From DASQDN01 sp963833675 (GTDB lineage Bacteria; Acidobacteriota; Terriglobia; Bryobacterales; Bryobacteraceae), in contig CAWHYW010000010.1 of the NCBI GenBank assembly GCA_963833675.1, positions 124,001 to 188,000 of the forward strand: 64,000 nucleotides of DNA, read 5' to 3'. Below are positions 1 to 8,893 of this stretch, in pieces. The notes beneath the pieces are model-generated. The model had not been told where the DNA came from, ran no database searches, and saw nothing but the letters and a program-made list of their open reading frames with translations. Positions within the stretch are counted from its first letter, which is position 1. The number at the start of each line of letters is the position of its first letter. Both the position numbers and the translations under genes were made by a program.

Positions 1-547
1 GCACTGCATCGATACCCGCTTGCCGAGCGCCTGCAACGTAATCCGGGATGTCGTCGGTAAAGAAGCATTCATGCGGCTCACTCTGGGAATGCCTCAAAGC
101 TTCGGAATAGATAATCGAAGACGGCTTCAAGGCTCCCACCTTGTACGACAGCACATGATGATGAAAGTGCCGAAGCAACGGATAAGCCTCCTTGACCATT
201 TCGTAGTGAATCGCGTTCGTGTTCGAAAGCAGCAGTAATCGATAACGTTCACGCAGGGCTAACAGAAAGTCTTCCTGGATCAGTGTGTCGGGAAGAAAGA
301 TGCTGCTCCAGATACCGCAAAACTCCTCATATGTGGCATTCAACTCGAGGACGGAGCTGATCTCTTTTACGAAGGTCCGCGGATCGAGCTTCCCTTCCTC
401 GAAGCGCGTCACCAGGTCGCAAGTACGCAATCGCTCCGGAATTTGTGCAGCATCATAACTGCACAGCGGCGCCATTCGGTCGTAACCGCGCTGAAAGTCG
501 AATGGGATGATCACCTTTCCCATGTCGAATATTATGGTTTTGATCAT
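1..547 (-). CDS. HAD-superfamily phosphatase (YihX-like), 3' end cut by window
   Basis: About 182 codons are present; the gene runs off the left edge. The protein starts MIKTIIFDMGKVIIPFDFQR. This is the HAD motif I in its D-x-G-x-V form, as in the glucose-1-phosphate phosphatase YihX, where the usual second Asp is Gly. Motif II is visible as LLLLSNTNAIHYE, the motif III lysine region as YKVGALKPSSIIY, and motif IV as FFTDDIPDYVAGA near the edge. It is probably a cytosolic sugar-phosphate phosphatase; the substrate cannot be told. The ATG at 547 gives the natural family N-terminus. It shares the CATG at 545-548 with the divergent transporter gene. Confidence 0.85.
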   Translation of the reverse strand, partial: MIKTIIFDMGKVIIPFDFQRGYDRMAPLCSYDAAQIPERLRTCDLVTRFEEGKLDPRTFVKEISSVLELNATYEEFCGIWSSIFLPDTLIQEDFLLALRERYRLLLLSNTNAIHYEMVKEAYPLLRHFHHHVLSYKVGALKPSSIIYSEALRHSQSEPHECFFTDDIPDYVAGARQAGIDAV

Positions 548-1742
548 GCGGGAATCCACATTGTCGCGCATCCCCCGCAATGTTCTGCTGCTCGGACTGG
601 TTAGTCTGTTCACCGATATGTCGTCTGAGATGCTGTATCCCATTACTCCGATCTTTCTAACGAGCATTCTCGGAGCCTCACCCGCCATCGTCGGTGTCGT
701 CGAAGGCGCCGCGGAGTCGACTGCCAGTTTGTTGAAGATCTGGTCAGGTTGGTTATCGGACCGTGTAGGCGTACGCAGGCCATTCGTCCTCGCGGGCTAC
801 GGGCTATCAGCATTGACCCGGCCGATGCTCGCGCTCGCTCACGGATGGCCATTGGTGCTTGTCGCTAGAGTACTGGATCGCTTCGGCAAGGGTGTTCGAG
901 GAGCGCCTCGCGATGCATTGATTGCCGATTCCGTGGAGGCGGCATATCGCGGGCGGGCATTCGGATTTCACAGAAGCATGGACCAAACGGGGGCCGTCAT
1001 CGGTCCACTCATCGGCATGGGGCTCCTTACTGTGTTTCACGACAACTTGCGATGGGTGTTCCTGATTGCATTTATTCCTTCGCTCATCAGCACAGTCATC
1101 GTGCTGGTTGTCCGCGAGCGCCGGATAAGCGCGGATAGGAAGGCGCCGCCTCGATTGACGCTCGCCGGGCTCAATCCTCAGTTCCGCCGTTTCTTGGCGG
1201 TCGTTGCGATCTTCTCAATCGGGAACTCATCCGATGTCTTTCTGATCCTCCGTGCCCAGCAACTTGGTTATTCCCCTACAACGGTGATTGGTCTTTTCGC
1301 TCTCTTCAACACGACGTATGTCTTATCGGCATACCCGGCCGGACTCGTCTCCGATAAGATTCCGAGACGATTCCTATTCACGGCTGGACTGATCGTGTTC
1401 GCGCTGGTTTACGCGGGTTTCGCGATCATTAATGATGCGCGATGGCTTTGGGGATTATTCCCGGTCTATGGTTTGTATATGGGTCTGACCGATGGAGTCT
1501 CGCGCGCGATCGTATCCGATTTGGTAAACACCGCGCATCGAGGTTCCGCTCTTGGGTTGCACGCCGCGGTTTTAGGCTTCGCCGCCTTTCCGGCGAGCGC
1601 TGCGGCGGGGTGGCTTTGGACCAGTTTCGGTCCTGCTGCGCCTTTTTATGCAGGCGCGATATGCGCGGGCGCCGCGGCTATGGTTGCCACGCTAATCCGC
1701 CCGGAAACTCATAGCGTTCAAGCGACTCAGCTTTCATCGTGA
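546..1742 (+). CDS. MFS transporter
   Basis: Integral membrane protein of about 398 residues in the major facilitator superfamily. It has alternating hydrophobic segments through its length and the cytoplasmic loop signature WLSDRVGVRRP after the second predicted helix, with a second-half counterpart SDKIPRRF. The FTDMSSEMLYP opening belongs to a widespread uncharacterised MFS subgroup; the substrate is unknown. The ATG at 546 is the most upstream start that does not read into the divergent HAD gene, and a TTG at 561 is an alternative. Neither has a clear Shine-Dalgarno sequence. Its 3' end overlaps the convergent fuconate dehydratase gene by 65 bp. Confidence 0.85.
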   Translation: MRESTLSRIPRNVLLLGLVSLFTDMSSEMLYPITPIFLTSILGASPAIVGVVEGAAESTASLLKIWSGWLSDRVGVRRPFVLAGYGLSALTRPMLALAHGWPLVLVARVLDRFGKGVRGAPRDALIADSVEAAYRGRAFGFHRSMDQTGAVIGPLIGMGLLTVFHDNLRWVFLIAFIPSLISTVIVLVVRERRISADRKAPPRLTLAGLNPQFRRFLAVVAIFSIGNSSDVFLILRAQQLGYSPTTVIGLFALFNTTYVLSAYPAGLVSDKIPRRFLFTAGLIVFALVYAGFAIINDARWLWGLFPVYGLYMGLTDGVSRAIVSDLVNTAHRGSALGLHAAVLGFAAFPASAAAGWLWTSFGPAAPFYAGAICAGAAAMVATLIRPETHSVQATQLSS

Positions 1743-2973
1743 TGCTGTAGCCCGGCTGTTTCGGTGGCATGTAGCGTCCGTTCTTCATTCGCACAGGATC
1801 GATGAAGTGCTCATGGAGGTGGTCGACAAACTCCAATAAGCGATTCTCGAGTGAAGCGCTCACGCACACGTAATCGAAGATCGATAGATGCTGCACGTAT
1901 TCGCAGAGGCCGACACCGCCGGCATGCGGGCACACGGGAACTCCGAACTTCTTGGCCATCAGAAGCACGGCGAGAATCTCGTTCACTCCACCGAGACGGC
2001 AACTGTCAATCTGACAGAACGAAATCGCCTTGGCCTGTAATAGCTGCTTGAAGATGACGCGGTTCTGGCAATGCTCTCCTGTCGCAACACCAATCGGCGC
2101 GATCGCCTTCGCGATGGTCGCGTGGCCGAGAACATCATCCGGACTTGTCGGTTCCTCAATCCACCAAGGATTGAAGCGAGCCAACTGGCGCATCTTCTCG
2201 ATGCTTTCCCCAACATCCCAACGCTGATTCGCATCCATCATCAGCTTGCGATCGCCGATCTCTTCACGAATGATCGTGCAGCGGCGAATGTCGTCCTCAA
2301 TGTCGGCGCCTACCTTGATCTTGAAATGCGTCCATCCTTCCGACAAGGCGTCCTGACAAAGCTTTCGCAGTTGCTCGTCTGTATATCCGAGCCATCCGGC
2401 TGAAGTGGTATAGGCGGGATAGCCATCCCGCTCCATTTCCGCGATTCGCGCGGCGCGCGTGGACACATTTTGACGCAAGATGGCGAGGGCTTCCTCTGGC
2501 GTTATTGCGTCAGTGATGTATCGGAAATCGATGCAGCGGACGATCTCTTCGGGAGTCATGTCGCAAAGCAGACGCCACACCGGCTTGCCCTCCGACTTCG
2601 CCCATAGATCCCAGACTGCATTTACCACTGCGGCCGTCGCCAGATGAATGACGCCCTTCTCCGGTCCAACCCATCGCAGCTGACTGTCGCCGGTGATCAT
2701 TCGCCAGAACGCGCCCATGTCGGCGGTGAAGGATTCGAGGGTCTTTCCTACCAGCAGTTGTTTGAACGCGTCGATCGCTGCAACGCAGAGTTCGTTGCCA
2801 CGCCCGATCGTGAAGGTCAAACCATGACCCTTCAATCGCTCATCCGACGTCTTCAAGACAACATAAGCAGCCGAATAGTCCGGGTCCACATTCATCGCGT
2901 CGGACCCGATGTGTTCTTTGGACGTAGGGAAGCGTATATCGCGGGCGACTACATCCGTGATCGTGATTGGCAT
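1678..2973 (-). CDS. L-fuconate dehydratase (enolase superfamily)
   Basis: 431 residues, the usual length for L-fuconate dehydratase, which removes water from L-fuconate to give 2-keto-3-deoxy-L-fuconate in non-phosphorylating fucose breakdown. The N-terminus RDIRFPTSKEHIGSDAMNVD and the block FTIGRGN match the characterised Xanthomonas enzyme closely by memory. Enolase-superfamily residues are in place: the K218-I-K220 acid/base pair, metal ligands D247, E273 and E300 (in MMDANQRWD, WIEEPTSPDD, TGEHCQNR) and H350 in CPHAGGVGLCE. It lies 9 nt downstream of the TonB receptor gene on the same strand, so the two are probably co-transcribed. No L-fucose dehydrogenase or aldolase is in view. Confidence 0.93.
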   Translation of the reverse strand: MPITITDVVARDIRFPTSKEHIGSDAMNVDPDYSAAYVVLKTSDERLKGHGLTFTIGRGNELCVAAIDAFKQLLVGKTLESFTADMGAFWRMITGDSQLRWVGPEKGVIHLATAAVVNAVWDLWAKSEGKPVWRLLCDMTPEEIVRCIDFRYITDAITPEEALAILRQNVSTRAARIAEMERDGYPAYTTSAGWLGYTDEQLRKLCQDALSEGWTHFKIKVGADIEDDIRRCTIIREEIGDRKLMMDANQRWDVGESIEKMRQLARFNPWWIEEPTSPDDVLGHATIAKAIAPIGVATGEHCQNRVIFKQLLQAKAISFCQIDSCRLGGVNEILAVLLMAKKFGVPVCPHAGGVGLCEYVQHLSIFDYVCVSASLENRLLEFVDHLHEHFIDPVRMKNGRYMPPKQPGYSITMKAESLERYEFPGGLAWQP

Positions 2974-2982
2974 AAGACGCGC

Positions 2983-5900
2983 TTAGAAAGTGACGCGAAT
3001 GCTGGCCTGTAGCCGCCGCGCGTTCGTGCCGTCCGGGAAGCCCTGGCTCTGATTGCCATTGCCTAGACCGGAGGACGGAGTGAGCACACCATTCGCAACG
3101 CGGTACGCTTCTGTGTTCACGAAAGTATTGTACTGCGTGTTGAACGCGTTGAAGGCTTCCAGGTTCAAGTAAGCCTGTACTCGCTCCGTGAACGGTAGAA
3201 CTTTGGTCAAACGCGCATCAACCCGGTAGGTCTGGTCGATATCGAGACTGTTGAAAGGCCAGAATGGAACGCGGTTCGATCCACCGAAGCCGTTCAGACT
3301 GGTATTGAATGCAGCGCCTGTGAACGGAGCGCCGGAGATGAAGATCGTAGCGGTCGCAGGCTGCGCCGAAGCGAGCGTTGTGATTTGCGAGAGTTGCCAA
3401 CCCTTAACAAGCCAGCGAACCATCGCCGAATCGCGGTTAGTAAGCGTCGGCGCCCAGACAGAACTGATCACAAGCCGATGACGTTGATCCAACTGCGATG
3501 AAGCTTTGTCCTGTGAATAGTCGCCATTGAAAGTTGATCGTAGAGTGTCGAAGAATAACGCGTTCGTGCCACCGCCCATGTTGGCCGTGTCGATCGCATG
3601 GGACCACGTGTAGGCGACCGATCCCTCAAGCCCGTGCGACATGCGCTTCCGGAGTTGTACGACCAGCCCGTTGTACCAGCTTTGCCCTCCGTTCTCCACT
3701 TGAATCAGTCTTCGGAACCGAGTATCGATACGGTTAGCCAGCCGATAAGTGGGTGTCGTGTACGTGCCAACCTGGTTGCCGCTTGTGTCGTTGATGCGAT
3801 AAGTGACATCCGGCCCTAATGCGCCGACATTGAGGTCACGGCTGGTGTAGAGTCCGATGCCGCGGCTCCATAGATAAGATACGGTCAATCCCATGTTCTC
3901 GGTCAATTGGCGTTCGATTGCAAGGTCCGCCTGTTGGGTGTAAGGCTGGTGGAAGTCGGGCGAGGCTAACTGAACGTCGACCGCCCCGAGGCTTCGACCC
4001 GTTGGCAGCGCGGTCAGAATATTCGGGAATGCCGGTCCCGCTGCCAAGTCAGCGGGAGTCGTACCTTGCAGGCTTAGCTGCGGCTGGTACACGCCGTTAT
4101 TGAAGTAGAGCTGCTGCAACAGCGCTCCCGGAATGCGCGCATAAAAAATGCCATAGCCTCCGCGAATCACAGTCTTCTGATCGGGCAGTGAATAGGCCAA
4201 TCCGAAGCGAGGGGCGAAATTCTTGCGCGGTTCTCGAATCGTCGCTGTTTGCGGTAAGAGCGGATTCGGCTGATTCGGCTGTTGAATGCCGGTGAATTCA
4301 TATCGCAAGCCGTAGTTCAGGGTCAGAGCTTGTGAGACTCGGAACTGATCTTGAATGAAGAAGGCATAATCTTTGGTCGTGAAGTCAATGATCGAGTTCC
4401 CGAAGGTTTGACTGAAGCTCTGCCAGAGTTTGCCTGTACCGTGGCCGGTGTAATCGATCGAGAAGGAGTTGAAGTCGTTGTAGGTATACGAGCCGTTCTG
4501 ATTACGCTTGATGTTGACGTAATCCTGTGTACTGAAGATATCGACGCCCATCTTCAAGCCGTGACGACCGATATTCCAGTTCAAGGTATCGACGAACTGA
4601 AAGCGCTGTTCACTCGGATTCAAACGTGGGTAATCAATCGATGTACCGAGATTCGCTTGACCTGCGACGGTGAGGCCGAGGCGGCCTGTCACGGGCGGGA
4701 TCAATTCGGGGTTGACGTCATCGAACAGCCGATCCTTGAACCACCCGAAGCGCGCCTCATTCACCGAGTTCGGCGAAACCACGCGCGTCCATTGCGCGCG
4801 TCCGTAGCGGGTACGGACCGTAGAATTCGCATTGTTGCCGATGCCATTTCCGTTCGTCAAGACCGCTTGTGTCTGGATACCGTTCGGAGAGATCCAGCGG
4901 AGATAGTTGAAGCTGAAGCTAAAGGAGTCTGAATCGGTTGGACGCCAGTCGATTTTGCCGAAGCCCAACTCCGAATTCGCGGTGCGGTCGAGCGTTTGAA
5001 ACTGGCGGTCGAGAATGCTAAATCCTGCCGCGCATTCCTCGGCTGTCGCGGGCCGTGGCAGAGCGCTGGGATCTCCGCAAAGGAGCTTGCCGGCATTATC
5101 GGTCTTTCGGATAGTTCCATCGGAATTCAGGAGATTCGGGTTGACGAGGCGGTTGACCAGCGGAAAGTCGCGTCGCGTGATCTCGCCGTTGACGAAGTAG
5201 AAAAGCTTGTCTTTCAGGATCGGTCCGCTGATGCTGGCACCGGCCTGATGTCGTGTCTCTTCAGGGCGCAGGGGTTGCGATGGATCGCGAGGATCCGGTG
5301 GGGTGTAGCGGTCGAGGGCATTGAAGTCTTGATTTCGGAAGAACCAGTAGCCGGTGCCGTGAACAGCGTTGCCGCCGCTTCGAGTTACAGTGTTGATCAC
5401 ACCGCCGGAAGCGCGTCCAAACTCGGCCGAATAGCCGTTGGTCAGCACCTGGAACTCCTGCACGGCGTCCTGGGAGATTTGGGTCGAGATTCTCGTGCGC
5501 CCAGCATTCTCGTTGTAGAAGGAGTTGGTCGTATCGTTGCCGTCTGTCAAGAAGGAGTTGCCACCTGCAATCCCGCGGAAACTCACCAGACCGAATGTGC
5601 CGTCGCTGGTAACGCCCGGTGTCAGCAATACGAAAGAGTCGACACGGCGCCCATTAATCGGGAGGTTATCGATTTGCGCTGTGGTAACGACCTGCGAAAC
5701 ACCAGTTTTCGTAGTCTCCACGATCGGAGCGCCGCTGGTGACTTCGACAGTTTGTGTCGCGCCGGAAACTGTCAAGGAAACCTGCAGATTTAATTGTTGT
5801 CCAACCAGCAGCTCAATGTCTTTACGCTCGTACGGGGAGAATCCTTGCGTTTCTACTTTAAGGCTATATCCACCCGAAGGAACGAGCGATGGCGCGCTGA

Positions 5901-6099
5901 AAATACCTTCGGCATTCGTTTCAAGGTTACGAGTAATTCCCTTCGACTCGTTTGCGACCACAACCTTGGCTCCAGGAATTACAGCTCCTGAAGCGTCTTG
6001 AACGACACCGGTGATACTGCCGAGACCTGCCTGCTGCGCGAAACTCGCTCCGGCAAAGCCTAGACACATCAAAGTAAGGAGCGCTTGACGTGTATTCAT
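2983..6099 (-). CDS. TonB-dependent receptor with carboxypeptidase-regulatory-like N-domain
   Basis: 1038-residue outer-membrane protein. It has a signal peptide ending near FAQQ (residue 22), then an Ig-like CarboxypepD_reg domain (about 28-110, GSITGVVQDASGAVIPGAKV), a plug domain with the DNLPINGRRVDSF and GGVINTVTRSGGN blocks, and a long beta-barrel with repeated TLNYGLRYEFTG-type strands. It ends in the expected aromatic residue (ASIRVTF). This Oar-like architecture is greatly expanded in Acidobacteriota and is thought to import oligosaccharides or other bulky ligands using TonB energy. Pairing with L-fuconate dehydratase directly downstream suggests a fucose-containing or related substrate, but that is inference. 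Confidence 0.93.
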   Translation of the reverse strand: MNTRQALLTLMCLGFAGASFAQQAGLGSITGVVQDASGAVIPGAKVVVANESKGITRNLETNAEGIFSAPSLVPSGGYSLKVETQGFSPYERKDIELLVGQQLNLQVSLTVSGATQTVEVTSGAPIVETTKTGVSQVVTTAQIDNLPINGRRVDSFVLLTPGVTSDGTFGLVSFRGIAGGNSFLTDGNDTTNSFYNENAGRTRISTQISQDAVQEFQVLTNGYSAEFGRASGGVINTVTRSGGNAVHGTGYWFFRNQDFNALDRYTPPDPRDPSQPLRPEETRHQAGASISGPILKDKLFYFVNGEITRRDFPLVNRLVNPNLLNSDGTIRKTDNAGKLLCGDPSALPRPATAEECAAGFSILDRQFQTLDRTANSELGFGKIDWRPTDSDSFSFSFNYLRWISPNGIQTQAVLTNGNGIGNNANSTVRTRYGRAQWTRVVSPNSVNEARFGWFKDRLFDDVNPELIPPVTGRLGLTVAGQANLGTSIDYPRLNPSEQRFQFVDTLNWNIGRHGLKMGVDIFSTQDYVNIKRNQNGSYTYNDFNSFSIDYTGHGTGKLWQSFSQTFGNSIIDFTTKDYAFFIQDQFRVSQALTLNYGLRYEFTGIQQPNQPNPLLPQTATIREPRKNFAPRFGLAYSLPDQKTVIRGGYGIFYARIPGALLQQLYFNNGVYQPQLSLQGTTPADLAAGPAFPNILTALPTGRSLGAVDVQLASPDFHQPYTQQADLAIERQLTENMGLTVSYLWSRGIGLYTSRDLNVGALGPDVTYRINDTSGNQVGTYTTPTYRLANRIDTRFRRLIQVENGGQSWYNGLVVQLRKRMSHGLEGSVAYTWSHAIDTANMGGGTNALFFDTLRSTFNGDYSQDKASSQLDQRHRLVISSVWAPTLTNRDSAMVRWLVKGWQLSQITTLASAQPATATIFISGAPFTGAAFNTSLNGFGGSNRVPFWPFNSLDIDQTYRVDARLTKVLPFTERVQAYLNLEAFNAFNTQYNTFVNTEAYRVANGVLTPSSGLGNGNQSQGFPDGTNARRLQASIRVTF

Positions 6100-6157
6100 A
6101 AGACCCTATAAAGACAGCTTACCAAGCGTCGATTACAATTGAACTAAAGTCCCGATC

Positions 6158-6979
6158 ATGATTGAAATAATCTCTAAAGGCGCTAACGCCGGCGCTACCC
6201 GTGTGGTTCTGTTTGATTTTGATGGCACTTTATCATTGATTCGCGCCGGATGGGTGGAAGTAATGACGCCCATGATGGTTGATTTACTGCTCGCGACGCG
6301 ATCAAGCGAATCACCCGAGCAGTTGCGCGAACTGGTGCTGGACAATATCGGGCGGACTACAGGGAAAGAGACGATCTACCAGATGATCGCGCTCGCCGAC
6401 AATATACGCGAACGCGGCGGCAGCCCTGAAGAACCGATCGTCTACAAGCGAATGTACCTGGACCGGCTCTGGACGCATATCGAAGGCCGAATCAGAGCGT
6501 TGAAATCCGGCGAGGCATCTCCCGAGAAGTATCTGGTCCCTGGTTCGCGTGCTCTCCTCGAAGAACTACGTGAGCGCGGATACAAGATGTATCTGGCGAG
6601 CGGAACGGATCACGACGATGTGGTGGCGGAAGCTCAACTGCTCGATATCTACAAGTACTTCGACGGGGTGTTTGGCGCCCAGGACGATCTGAAGGCCTTC
6701 TCCAAGGGACTACTGATCAAGCGCATTATCGAATCGGCTGAGTTCCGCGGACCAGAGTTCCTCGGTTTTGGCGATGGGTATGTGGAGATCGAAGAGGTGA
6801 AGAAGGTGGGCGGGATCGCAGTGGGTGTCGCAACCAATGAACCGGAGTGTCTCACAATCGATGACTGGAAGCGCAATCGACTGGTCGGAGTCGGCGCGGA
6901 CATCGTCATTCCGAATTATCTGGAACTGAACGATCTAATTGCTACGCTGTTTCCTCAGAAGCATGCCATCCAAGTTTGA
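6158..6979 (+). CDS. HAD-family phosphatase, first gene of a sugar-phosphate operon
   Basis: 273 residues with a full set of HAD motifs: motif I VVLFDFDGTLSLI (nucleophile Asp about residue 22), motif II MYLASGTDHDD, the lysine KGLLIKRII and motif IV FGFGDGYVEIEEVKKVGG. It is a cytosolic Mg-dependent phosphatase. Its end overlaps the next gene by 17 nt, and the four genes that follow are all joined by 4-nt ATGA overlaps, so it is translated with an HldE-like kinase and a GmhA-like isomerase. That suggests a GmhB-like step on a sugar bisphosphate, although the sequence itself is not a close GmhB. No strong ribosome-binding site is seen before the ATG. Confidence 0.85.
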   Translation: MIEIISKGANAGATRVVLFDFDGTLSLIRAGWVEVMTPMMVDLLLATRSSESPEQLRELVLDNIGRTTGKETIYQMIALADNIRERGGSPEEPIVYKRMYLDRLWTHIEGRIRALKSGEASPEKYLVPGSRALLEELRERGYKMYLASGTDHDDVVAEAQLLDIYKYFDGVFGAQDDLKAFSKGLLIKRIIESAEFRGPEFLGFGDGYVEIEEVKKVGGIAVGVATNEPECLTIDDWKRNRLVGVGADIVIPNYLELNDLIATLFPQKHAIQV

Positions 6980-7910
6980 GATATTTGACCGGTCACGCTT
7001 GCGCGTGCTGCCGCTGGAGGACCGTGTCAACGATTTGCAATTGGAGAACTGGCTGGGCCTCGAGGATGTGACACCTCCTTTCGACCATCCTAATCTTACC
7101 CGAGTAGCGCAGCGGATGGTTCAATCGAAGACACGCATTCTGATCATGGGCGCGCACGTGCTTCGCGCAGGGGTAAATCGCCACATCATCGATCTGATCG
7201 AACGCGGCATGGTCGATCACATCGCGACTAACGGCGCGTGCGCGATTCACGATTACGAGCTTGCCAGAATCGGCGCCACGACGGAAAGTGTCGCCCGCTA
7301 CATCAATGAAGGCCAGTTCGGCCTGTGGCAAGAGACCGGCGAATTGAATGATTGGATCGCGCAAGCTGCCGATCAGCAGGTCGGGCTGGGCGAGAATGTC
7401 GGGCGGCGAATCGAGGCGAGCAAGTATCCCTACAAAGATCTCAGCATGTTCGCGGCGGCGTACCGGCACAATATTCCGGTGACTGTGCATGTCGGCATCG
7501 GCTACGACATACTTCATGAGCATCCCAACTGCGATGGCGCGGCACTCGGGTGGGCGAGCTATCGCGACTTTCTGATCTTCGCGCGCACGGTCGAACAACT
7601 CGGGAATGGAGTTGTCCTGAGTTTCGGGTCCGCGATTATGGCGCCGGAAATCTTCCTAAAAGCGCTGGCCATGGCGCGGAACATAACCGAGGTCCGTGGA
7701 TTCACCACAGCGGTATTCGACATGGTGCCGATCCAAGGGGACTATCGCCGCGAGTTGCCGAAGACCGATCCAGGCTATTACTTCCGCCCGCATAAGACAA
7801 TGCTGGTCCGCACTGTGGCAGAAGGAGGCGAGAGCTTTTACTTCTGCGGAGCACATCGGGCCACCTTCCCTGCCCTTCGTAAGGCCATCCTGGCGGAGAC
7901 GAAAGGATGA
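6963..7910 (+). CDS. Deoxyhypusine-synthase-like protein of unknown function
   Basis: 315 residues. The segment ILIMGAHVLRAGVNRHIIDL, followed by MVDHIATNGACAIHDYELA, recalls the NAD-binding core of deoxyhypusine synthase (the SSG.R..I..L...MVD...TTAGG pattern), and a glycine-rich VHVGIGYDI stretch lies further on. Bacteria have no eIF5A substrate, so another NAD-linked or transferase reaction is likely. The ATG at 6963 lies inside the end of the HAD gene, and the stop overlaps the kinase start as ATGA. The strict coupling to a GmhA/HldE-like pair suggests a role in the same sugar pathway. The fold assignment is by pattern only. Confidence 0.65.
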   Translation: MPSKFEIFDRSRLRVLPLEDRVNDLQLENWLGLEDVTPPFDHPNLTRVAQRMVQSKTRILIMGAHVLRAGVNRHIIDLIERGMVDHIATNGACAIHDYELARIGATTESVARYINEGQFGLWQETGELNDWIAQAADQQVGLGENVGRRIEASKYPYKDLSMFAAAYRHNIPVTVHVGIGYDILHEHPNCDGAALGWASYRDFLIFARTVEQLGNGVVLSFGSAIMAPEIFLKALAMARNITEVRGFTTAVFDMVPIQGDYRRELPKTDPGYYFRPHKTMLVRTVAEGGESFYFCGAHRATFPALRKAILAETKG

Positions 7911-8893
7911 ACGCGGAGCGCATTCTCCGGGATATTCAGAAGCTCGAAGTGCTGGTGATGGGCGATATGTGCCTAGATCGCTGGTGCTACTACGATCCGA
8001 AATTGATCGAACCGTCGCGCGAGACCGGTATTCCGAGGATTCCGGTGGTGCGAGCGGAAGTAACTCCGGGAGCAGCGGGCACAATCGCGAACAACCTTGT
8101 ATCGCTGGGTGTCAGGAAAGTGAGTATGCTCGGCGCAGTCGGGGATGACGGTTTCGGATGGGAGTTGCTCCACGCTCTGACTTCGCGCCGGATTGCGCCC
8201 GACCTGCTTGTTCGATCTTCGGCGATCACGACATTCACCTACACGAAGCTGATCAACCAGCAAACCGGCGAAGAAGACCGGCCGCGCGTCGACTACATTT
8301 ATCCGTATACAGTCCCGAAAGAGATCGAACAGCAAATTGCCTCGCGGCTTCGTAATTGGTTCGACCGATTCGACGTGATTCTGGTATGCGATCAAGCAGA
8401 GACGGAATGCGGCGGCATCATTACTCCGGCGATTCGCGAACTGCTGATCGAGCTTGCGACTGCGAATCCCGACAAACTCGTATGGGTCGACTCGCGGATG
8501 CGCATCGAGCACTTCCGTAAGGTGATCGCAAAGCCGAACGCGATGGAAGCAGAGCAGGCTTGTTTGCGCGCTTTTCAGACGAACGATCTACGCCGCCTTC
8601 GCGAGGCGTGCGACTTCAAACTGTTGGTGGTCACTGAAGGCGAGAACGGAGTTCGTGTGCTCTCTGCCGATGGGTCCGAACATCGCGTACCGGTTCGAAA
8701 AGTGAAGCCGATAGACATCTGCGGCGCTGGAGATTCGTTTTCCGCCGGCGCGGCTTGCGCTCTTGCCGCGACCGGTAATCCGATTGAAGCAGCCTGGTTC
8801 GGAAATTTGGTGGCGTCGATCACCGTTCAGAAGACCGGCACTGGAACCGCGTCTCCGGAGGAAGTCTTGCAGGCCGCGCAGGACTCGCAATGA
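7907..8893 (+). CDS. PfkB/RfaE-like sugar kinase (HldE kinase-domain type)
   Basis: 328 residues of the ribokinase/PfkB family. The N-terminus LEVLVMGDMCLDRWCYY and EVTPGAAGTIANNLVSLG resemble the first (kinase) domain of HldE/RfaE, which phosphorylates D-glycero-D-manno-heptose 7-phosphate at C1. The C-terminal anion-hole/catalytic motif ICGAGDSFSAGAACAL is intact. There is no C-terminal nucleotidyltransferase domain, so it is a stand-alone kinase. It starts in an ATGA overlap with the gene before and ends in another with the ROK gene. Heptose phosphate is the best substrate guess from the neighbouring isomerase. Confidence 0.85.
   Translation: MNAERILRDIQKLEVLVMGDMCLDRWCYYDPKLIEPSRETGIPRIPVVRAEVTPGAAGTIANNLVSLGVRKVSMLGAVGDDGFGWELLHALTSRRIAPDLLVRSSAITTFTYTKLINQQTGEEDRPRVDYIYPYTVPKEIEQQIASRLRNWFDRFDVILVCDQAETECGGIITPAIRELLIELATANPDKLVWVDSRMRIEHFRKVIAKPNAMEAEQACLRAFQTNDLRRLREACDFKLLVVTEGENGVRVLSADGSEHRVPVRKVKPIDICGAGDSFSAGAACALAATGNPIEAAWFGNLVASITVQKTGTGTASPEEVLQAAQDSQ

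Noticed and set aside
4996..5793. Long open frame (265 codons) on the strand opposite the TonB receptor
   Set aside because: A shadow of a high-GC receptor gene; no ribosome-binding site or recognisable motif.
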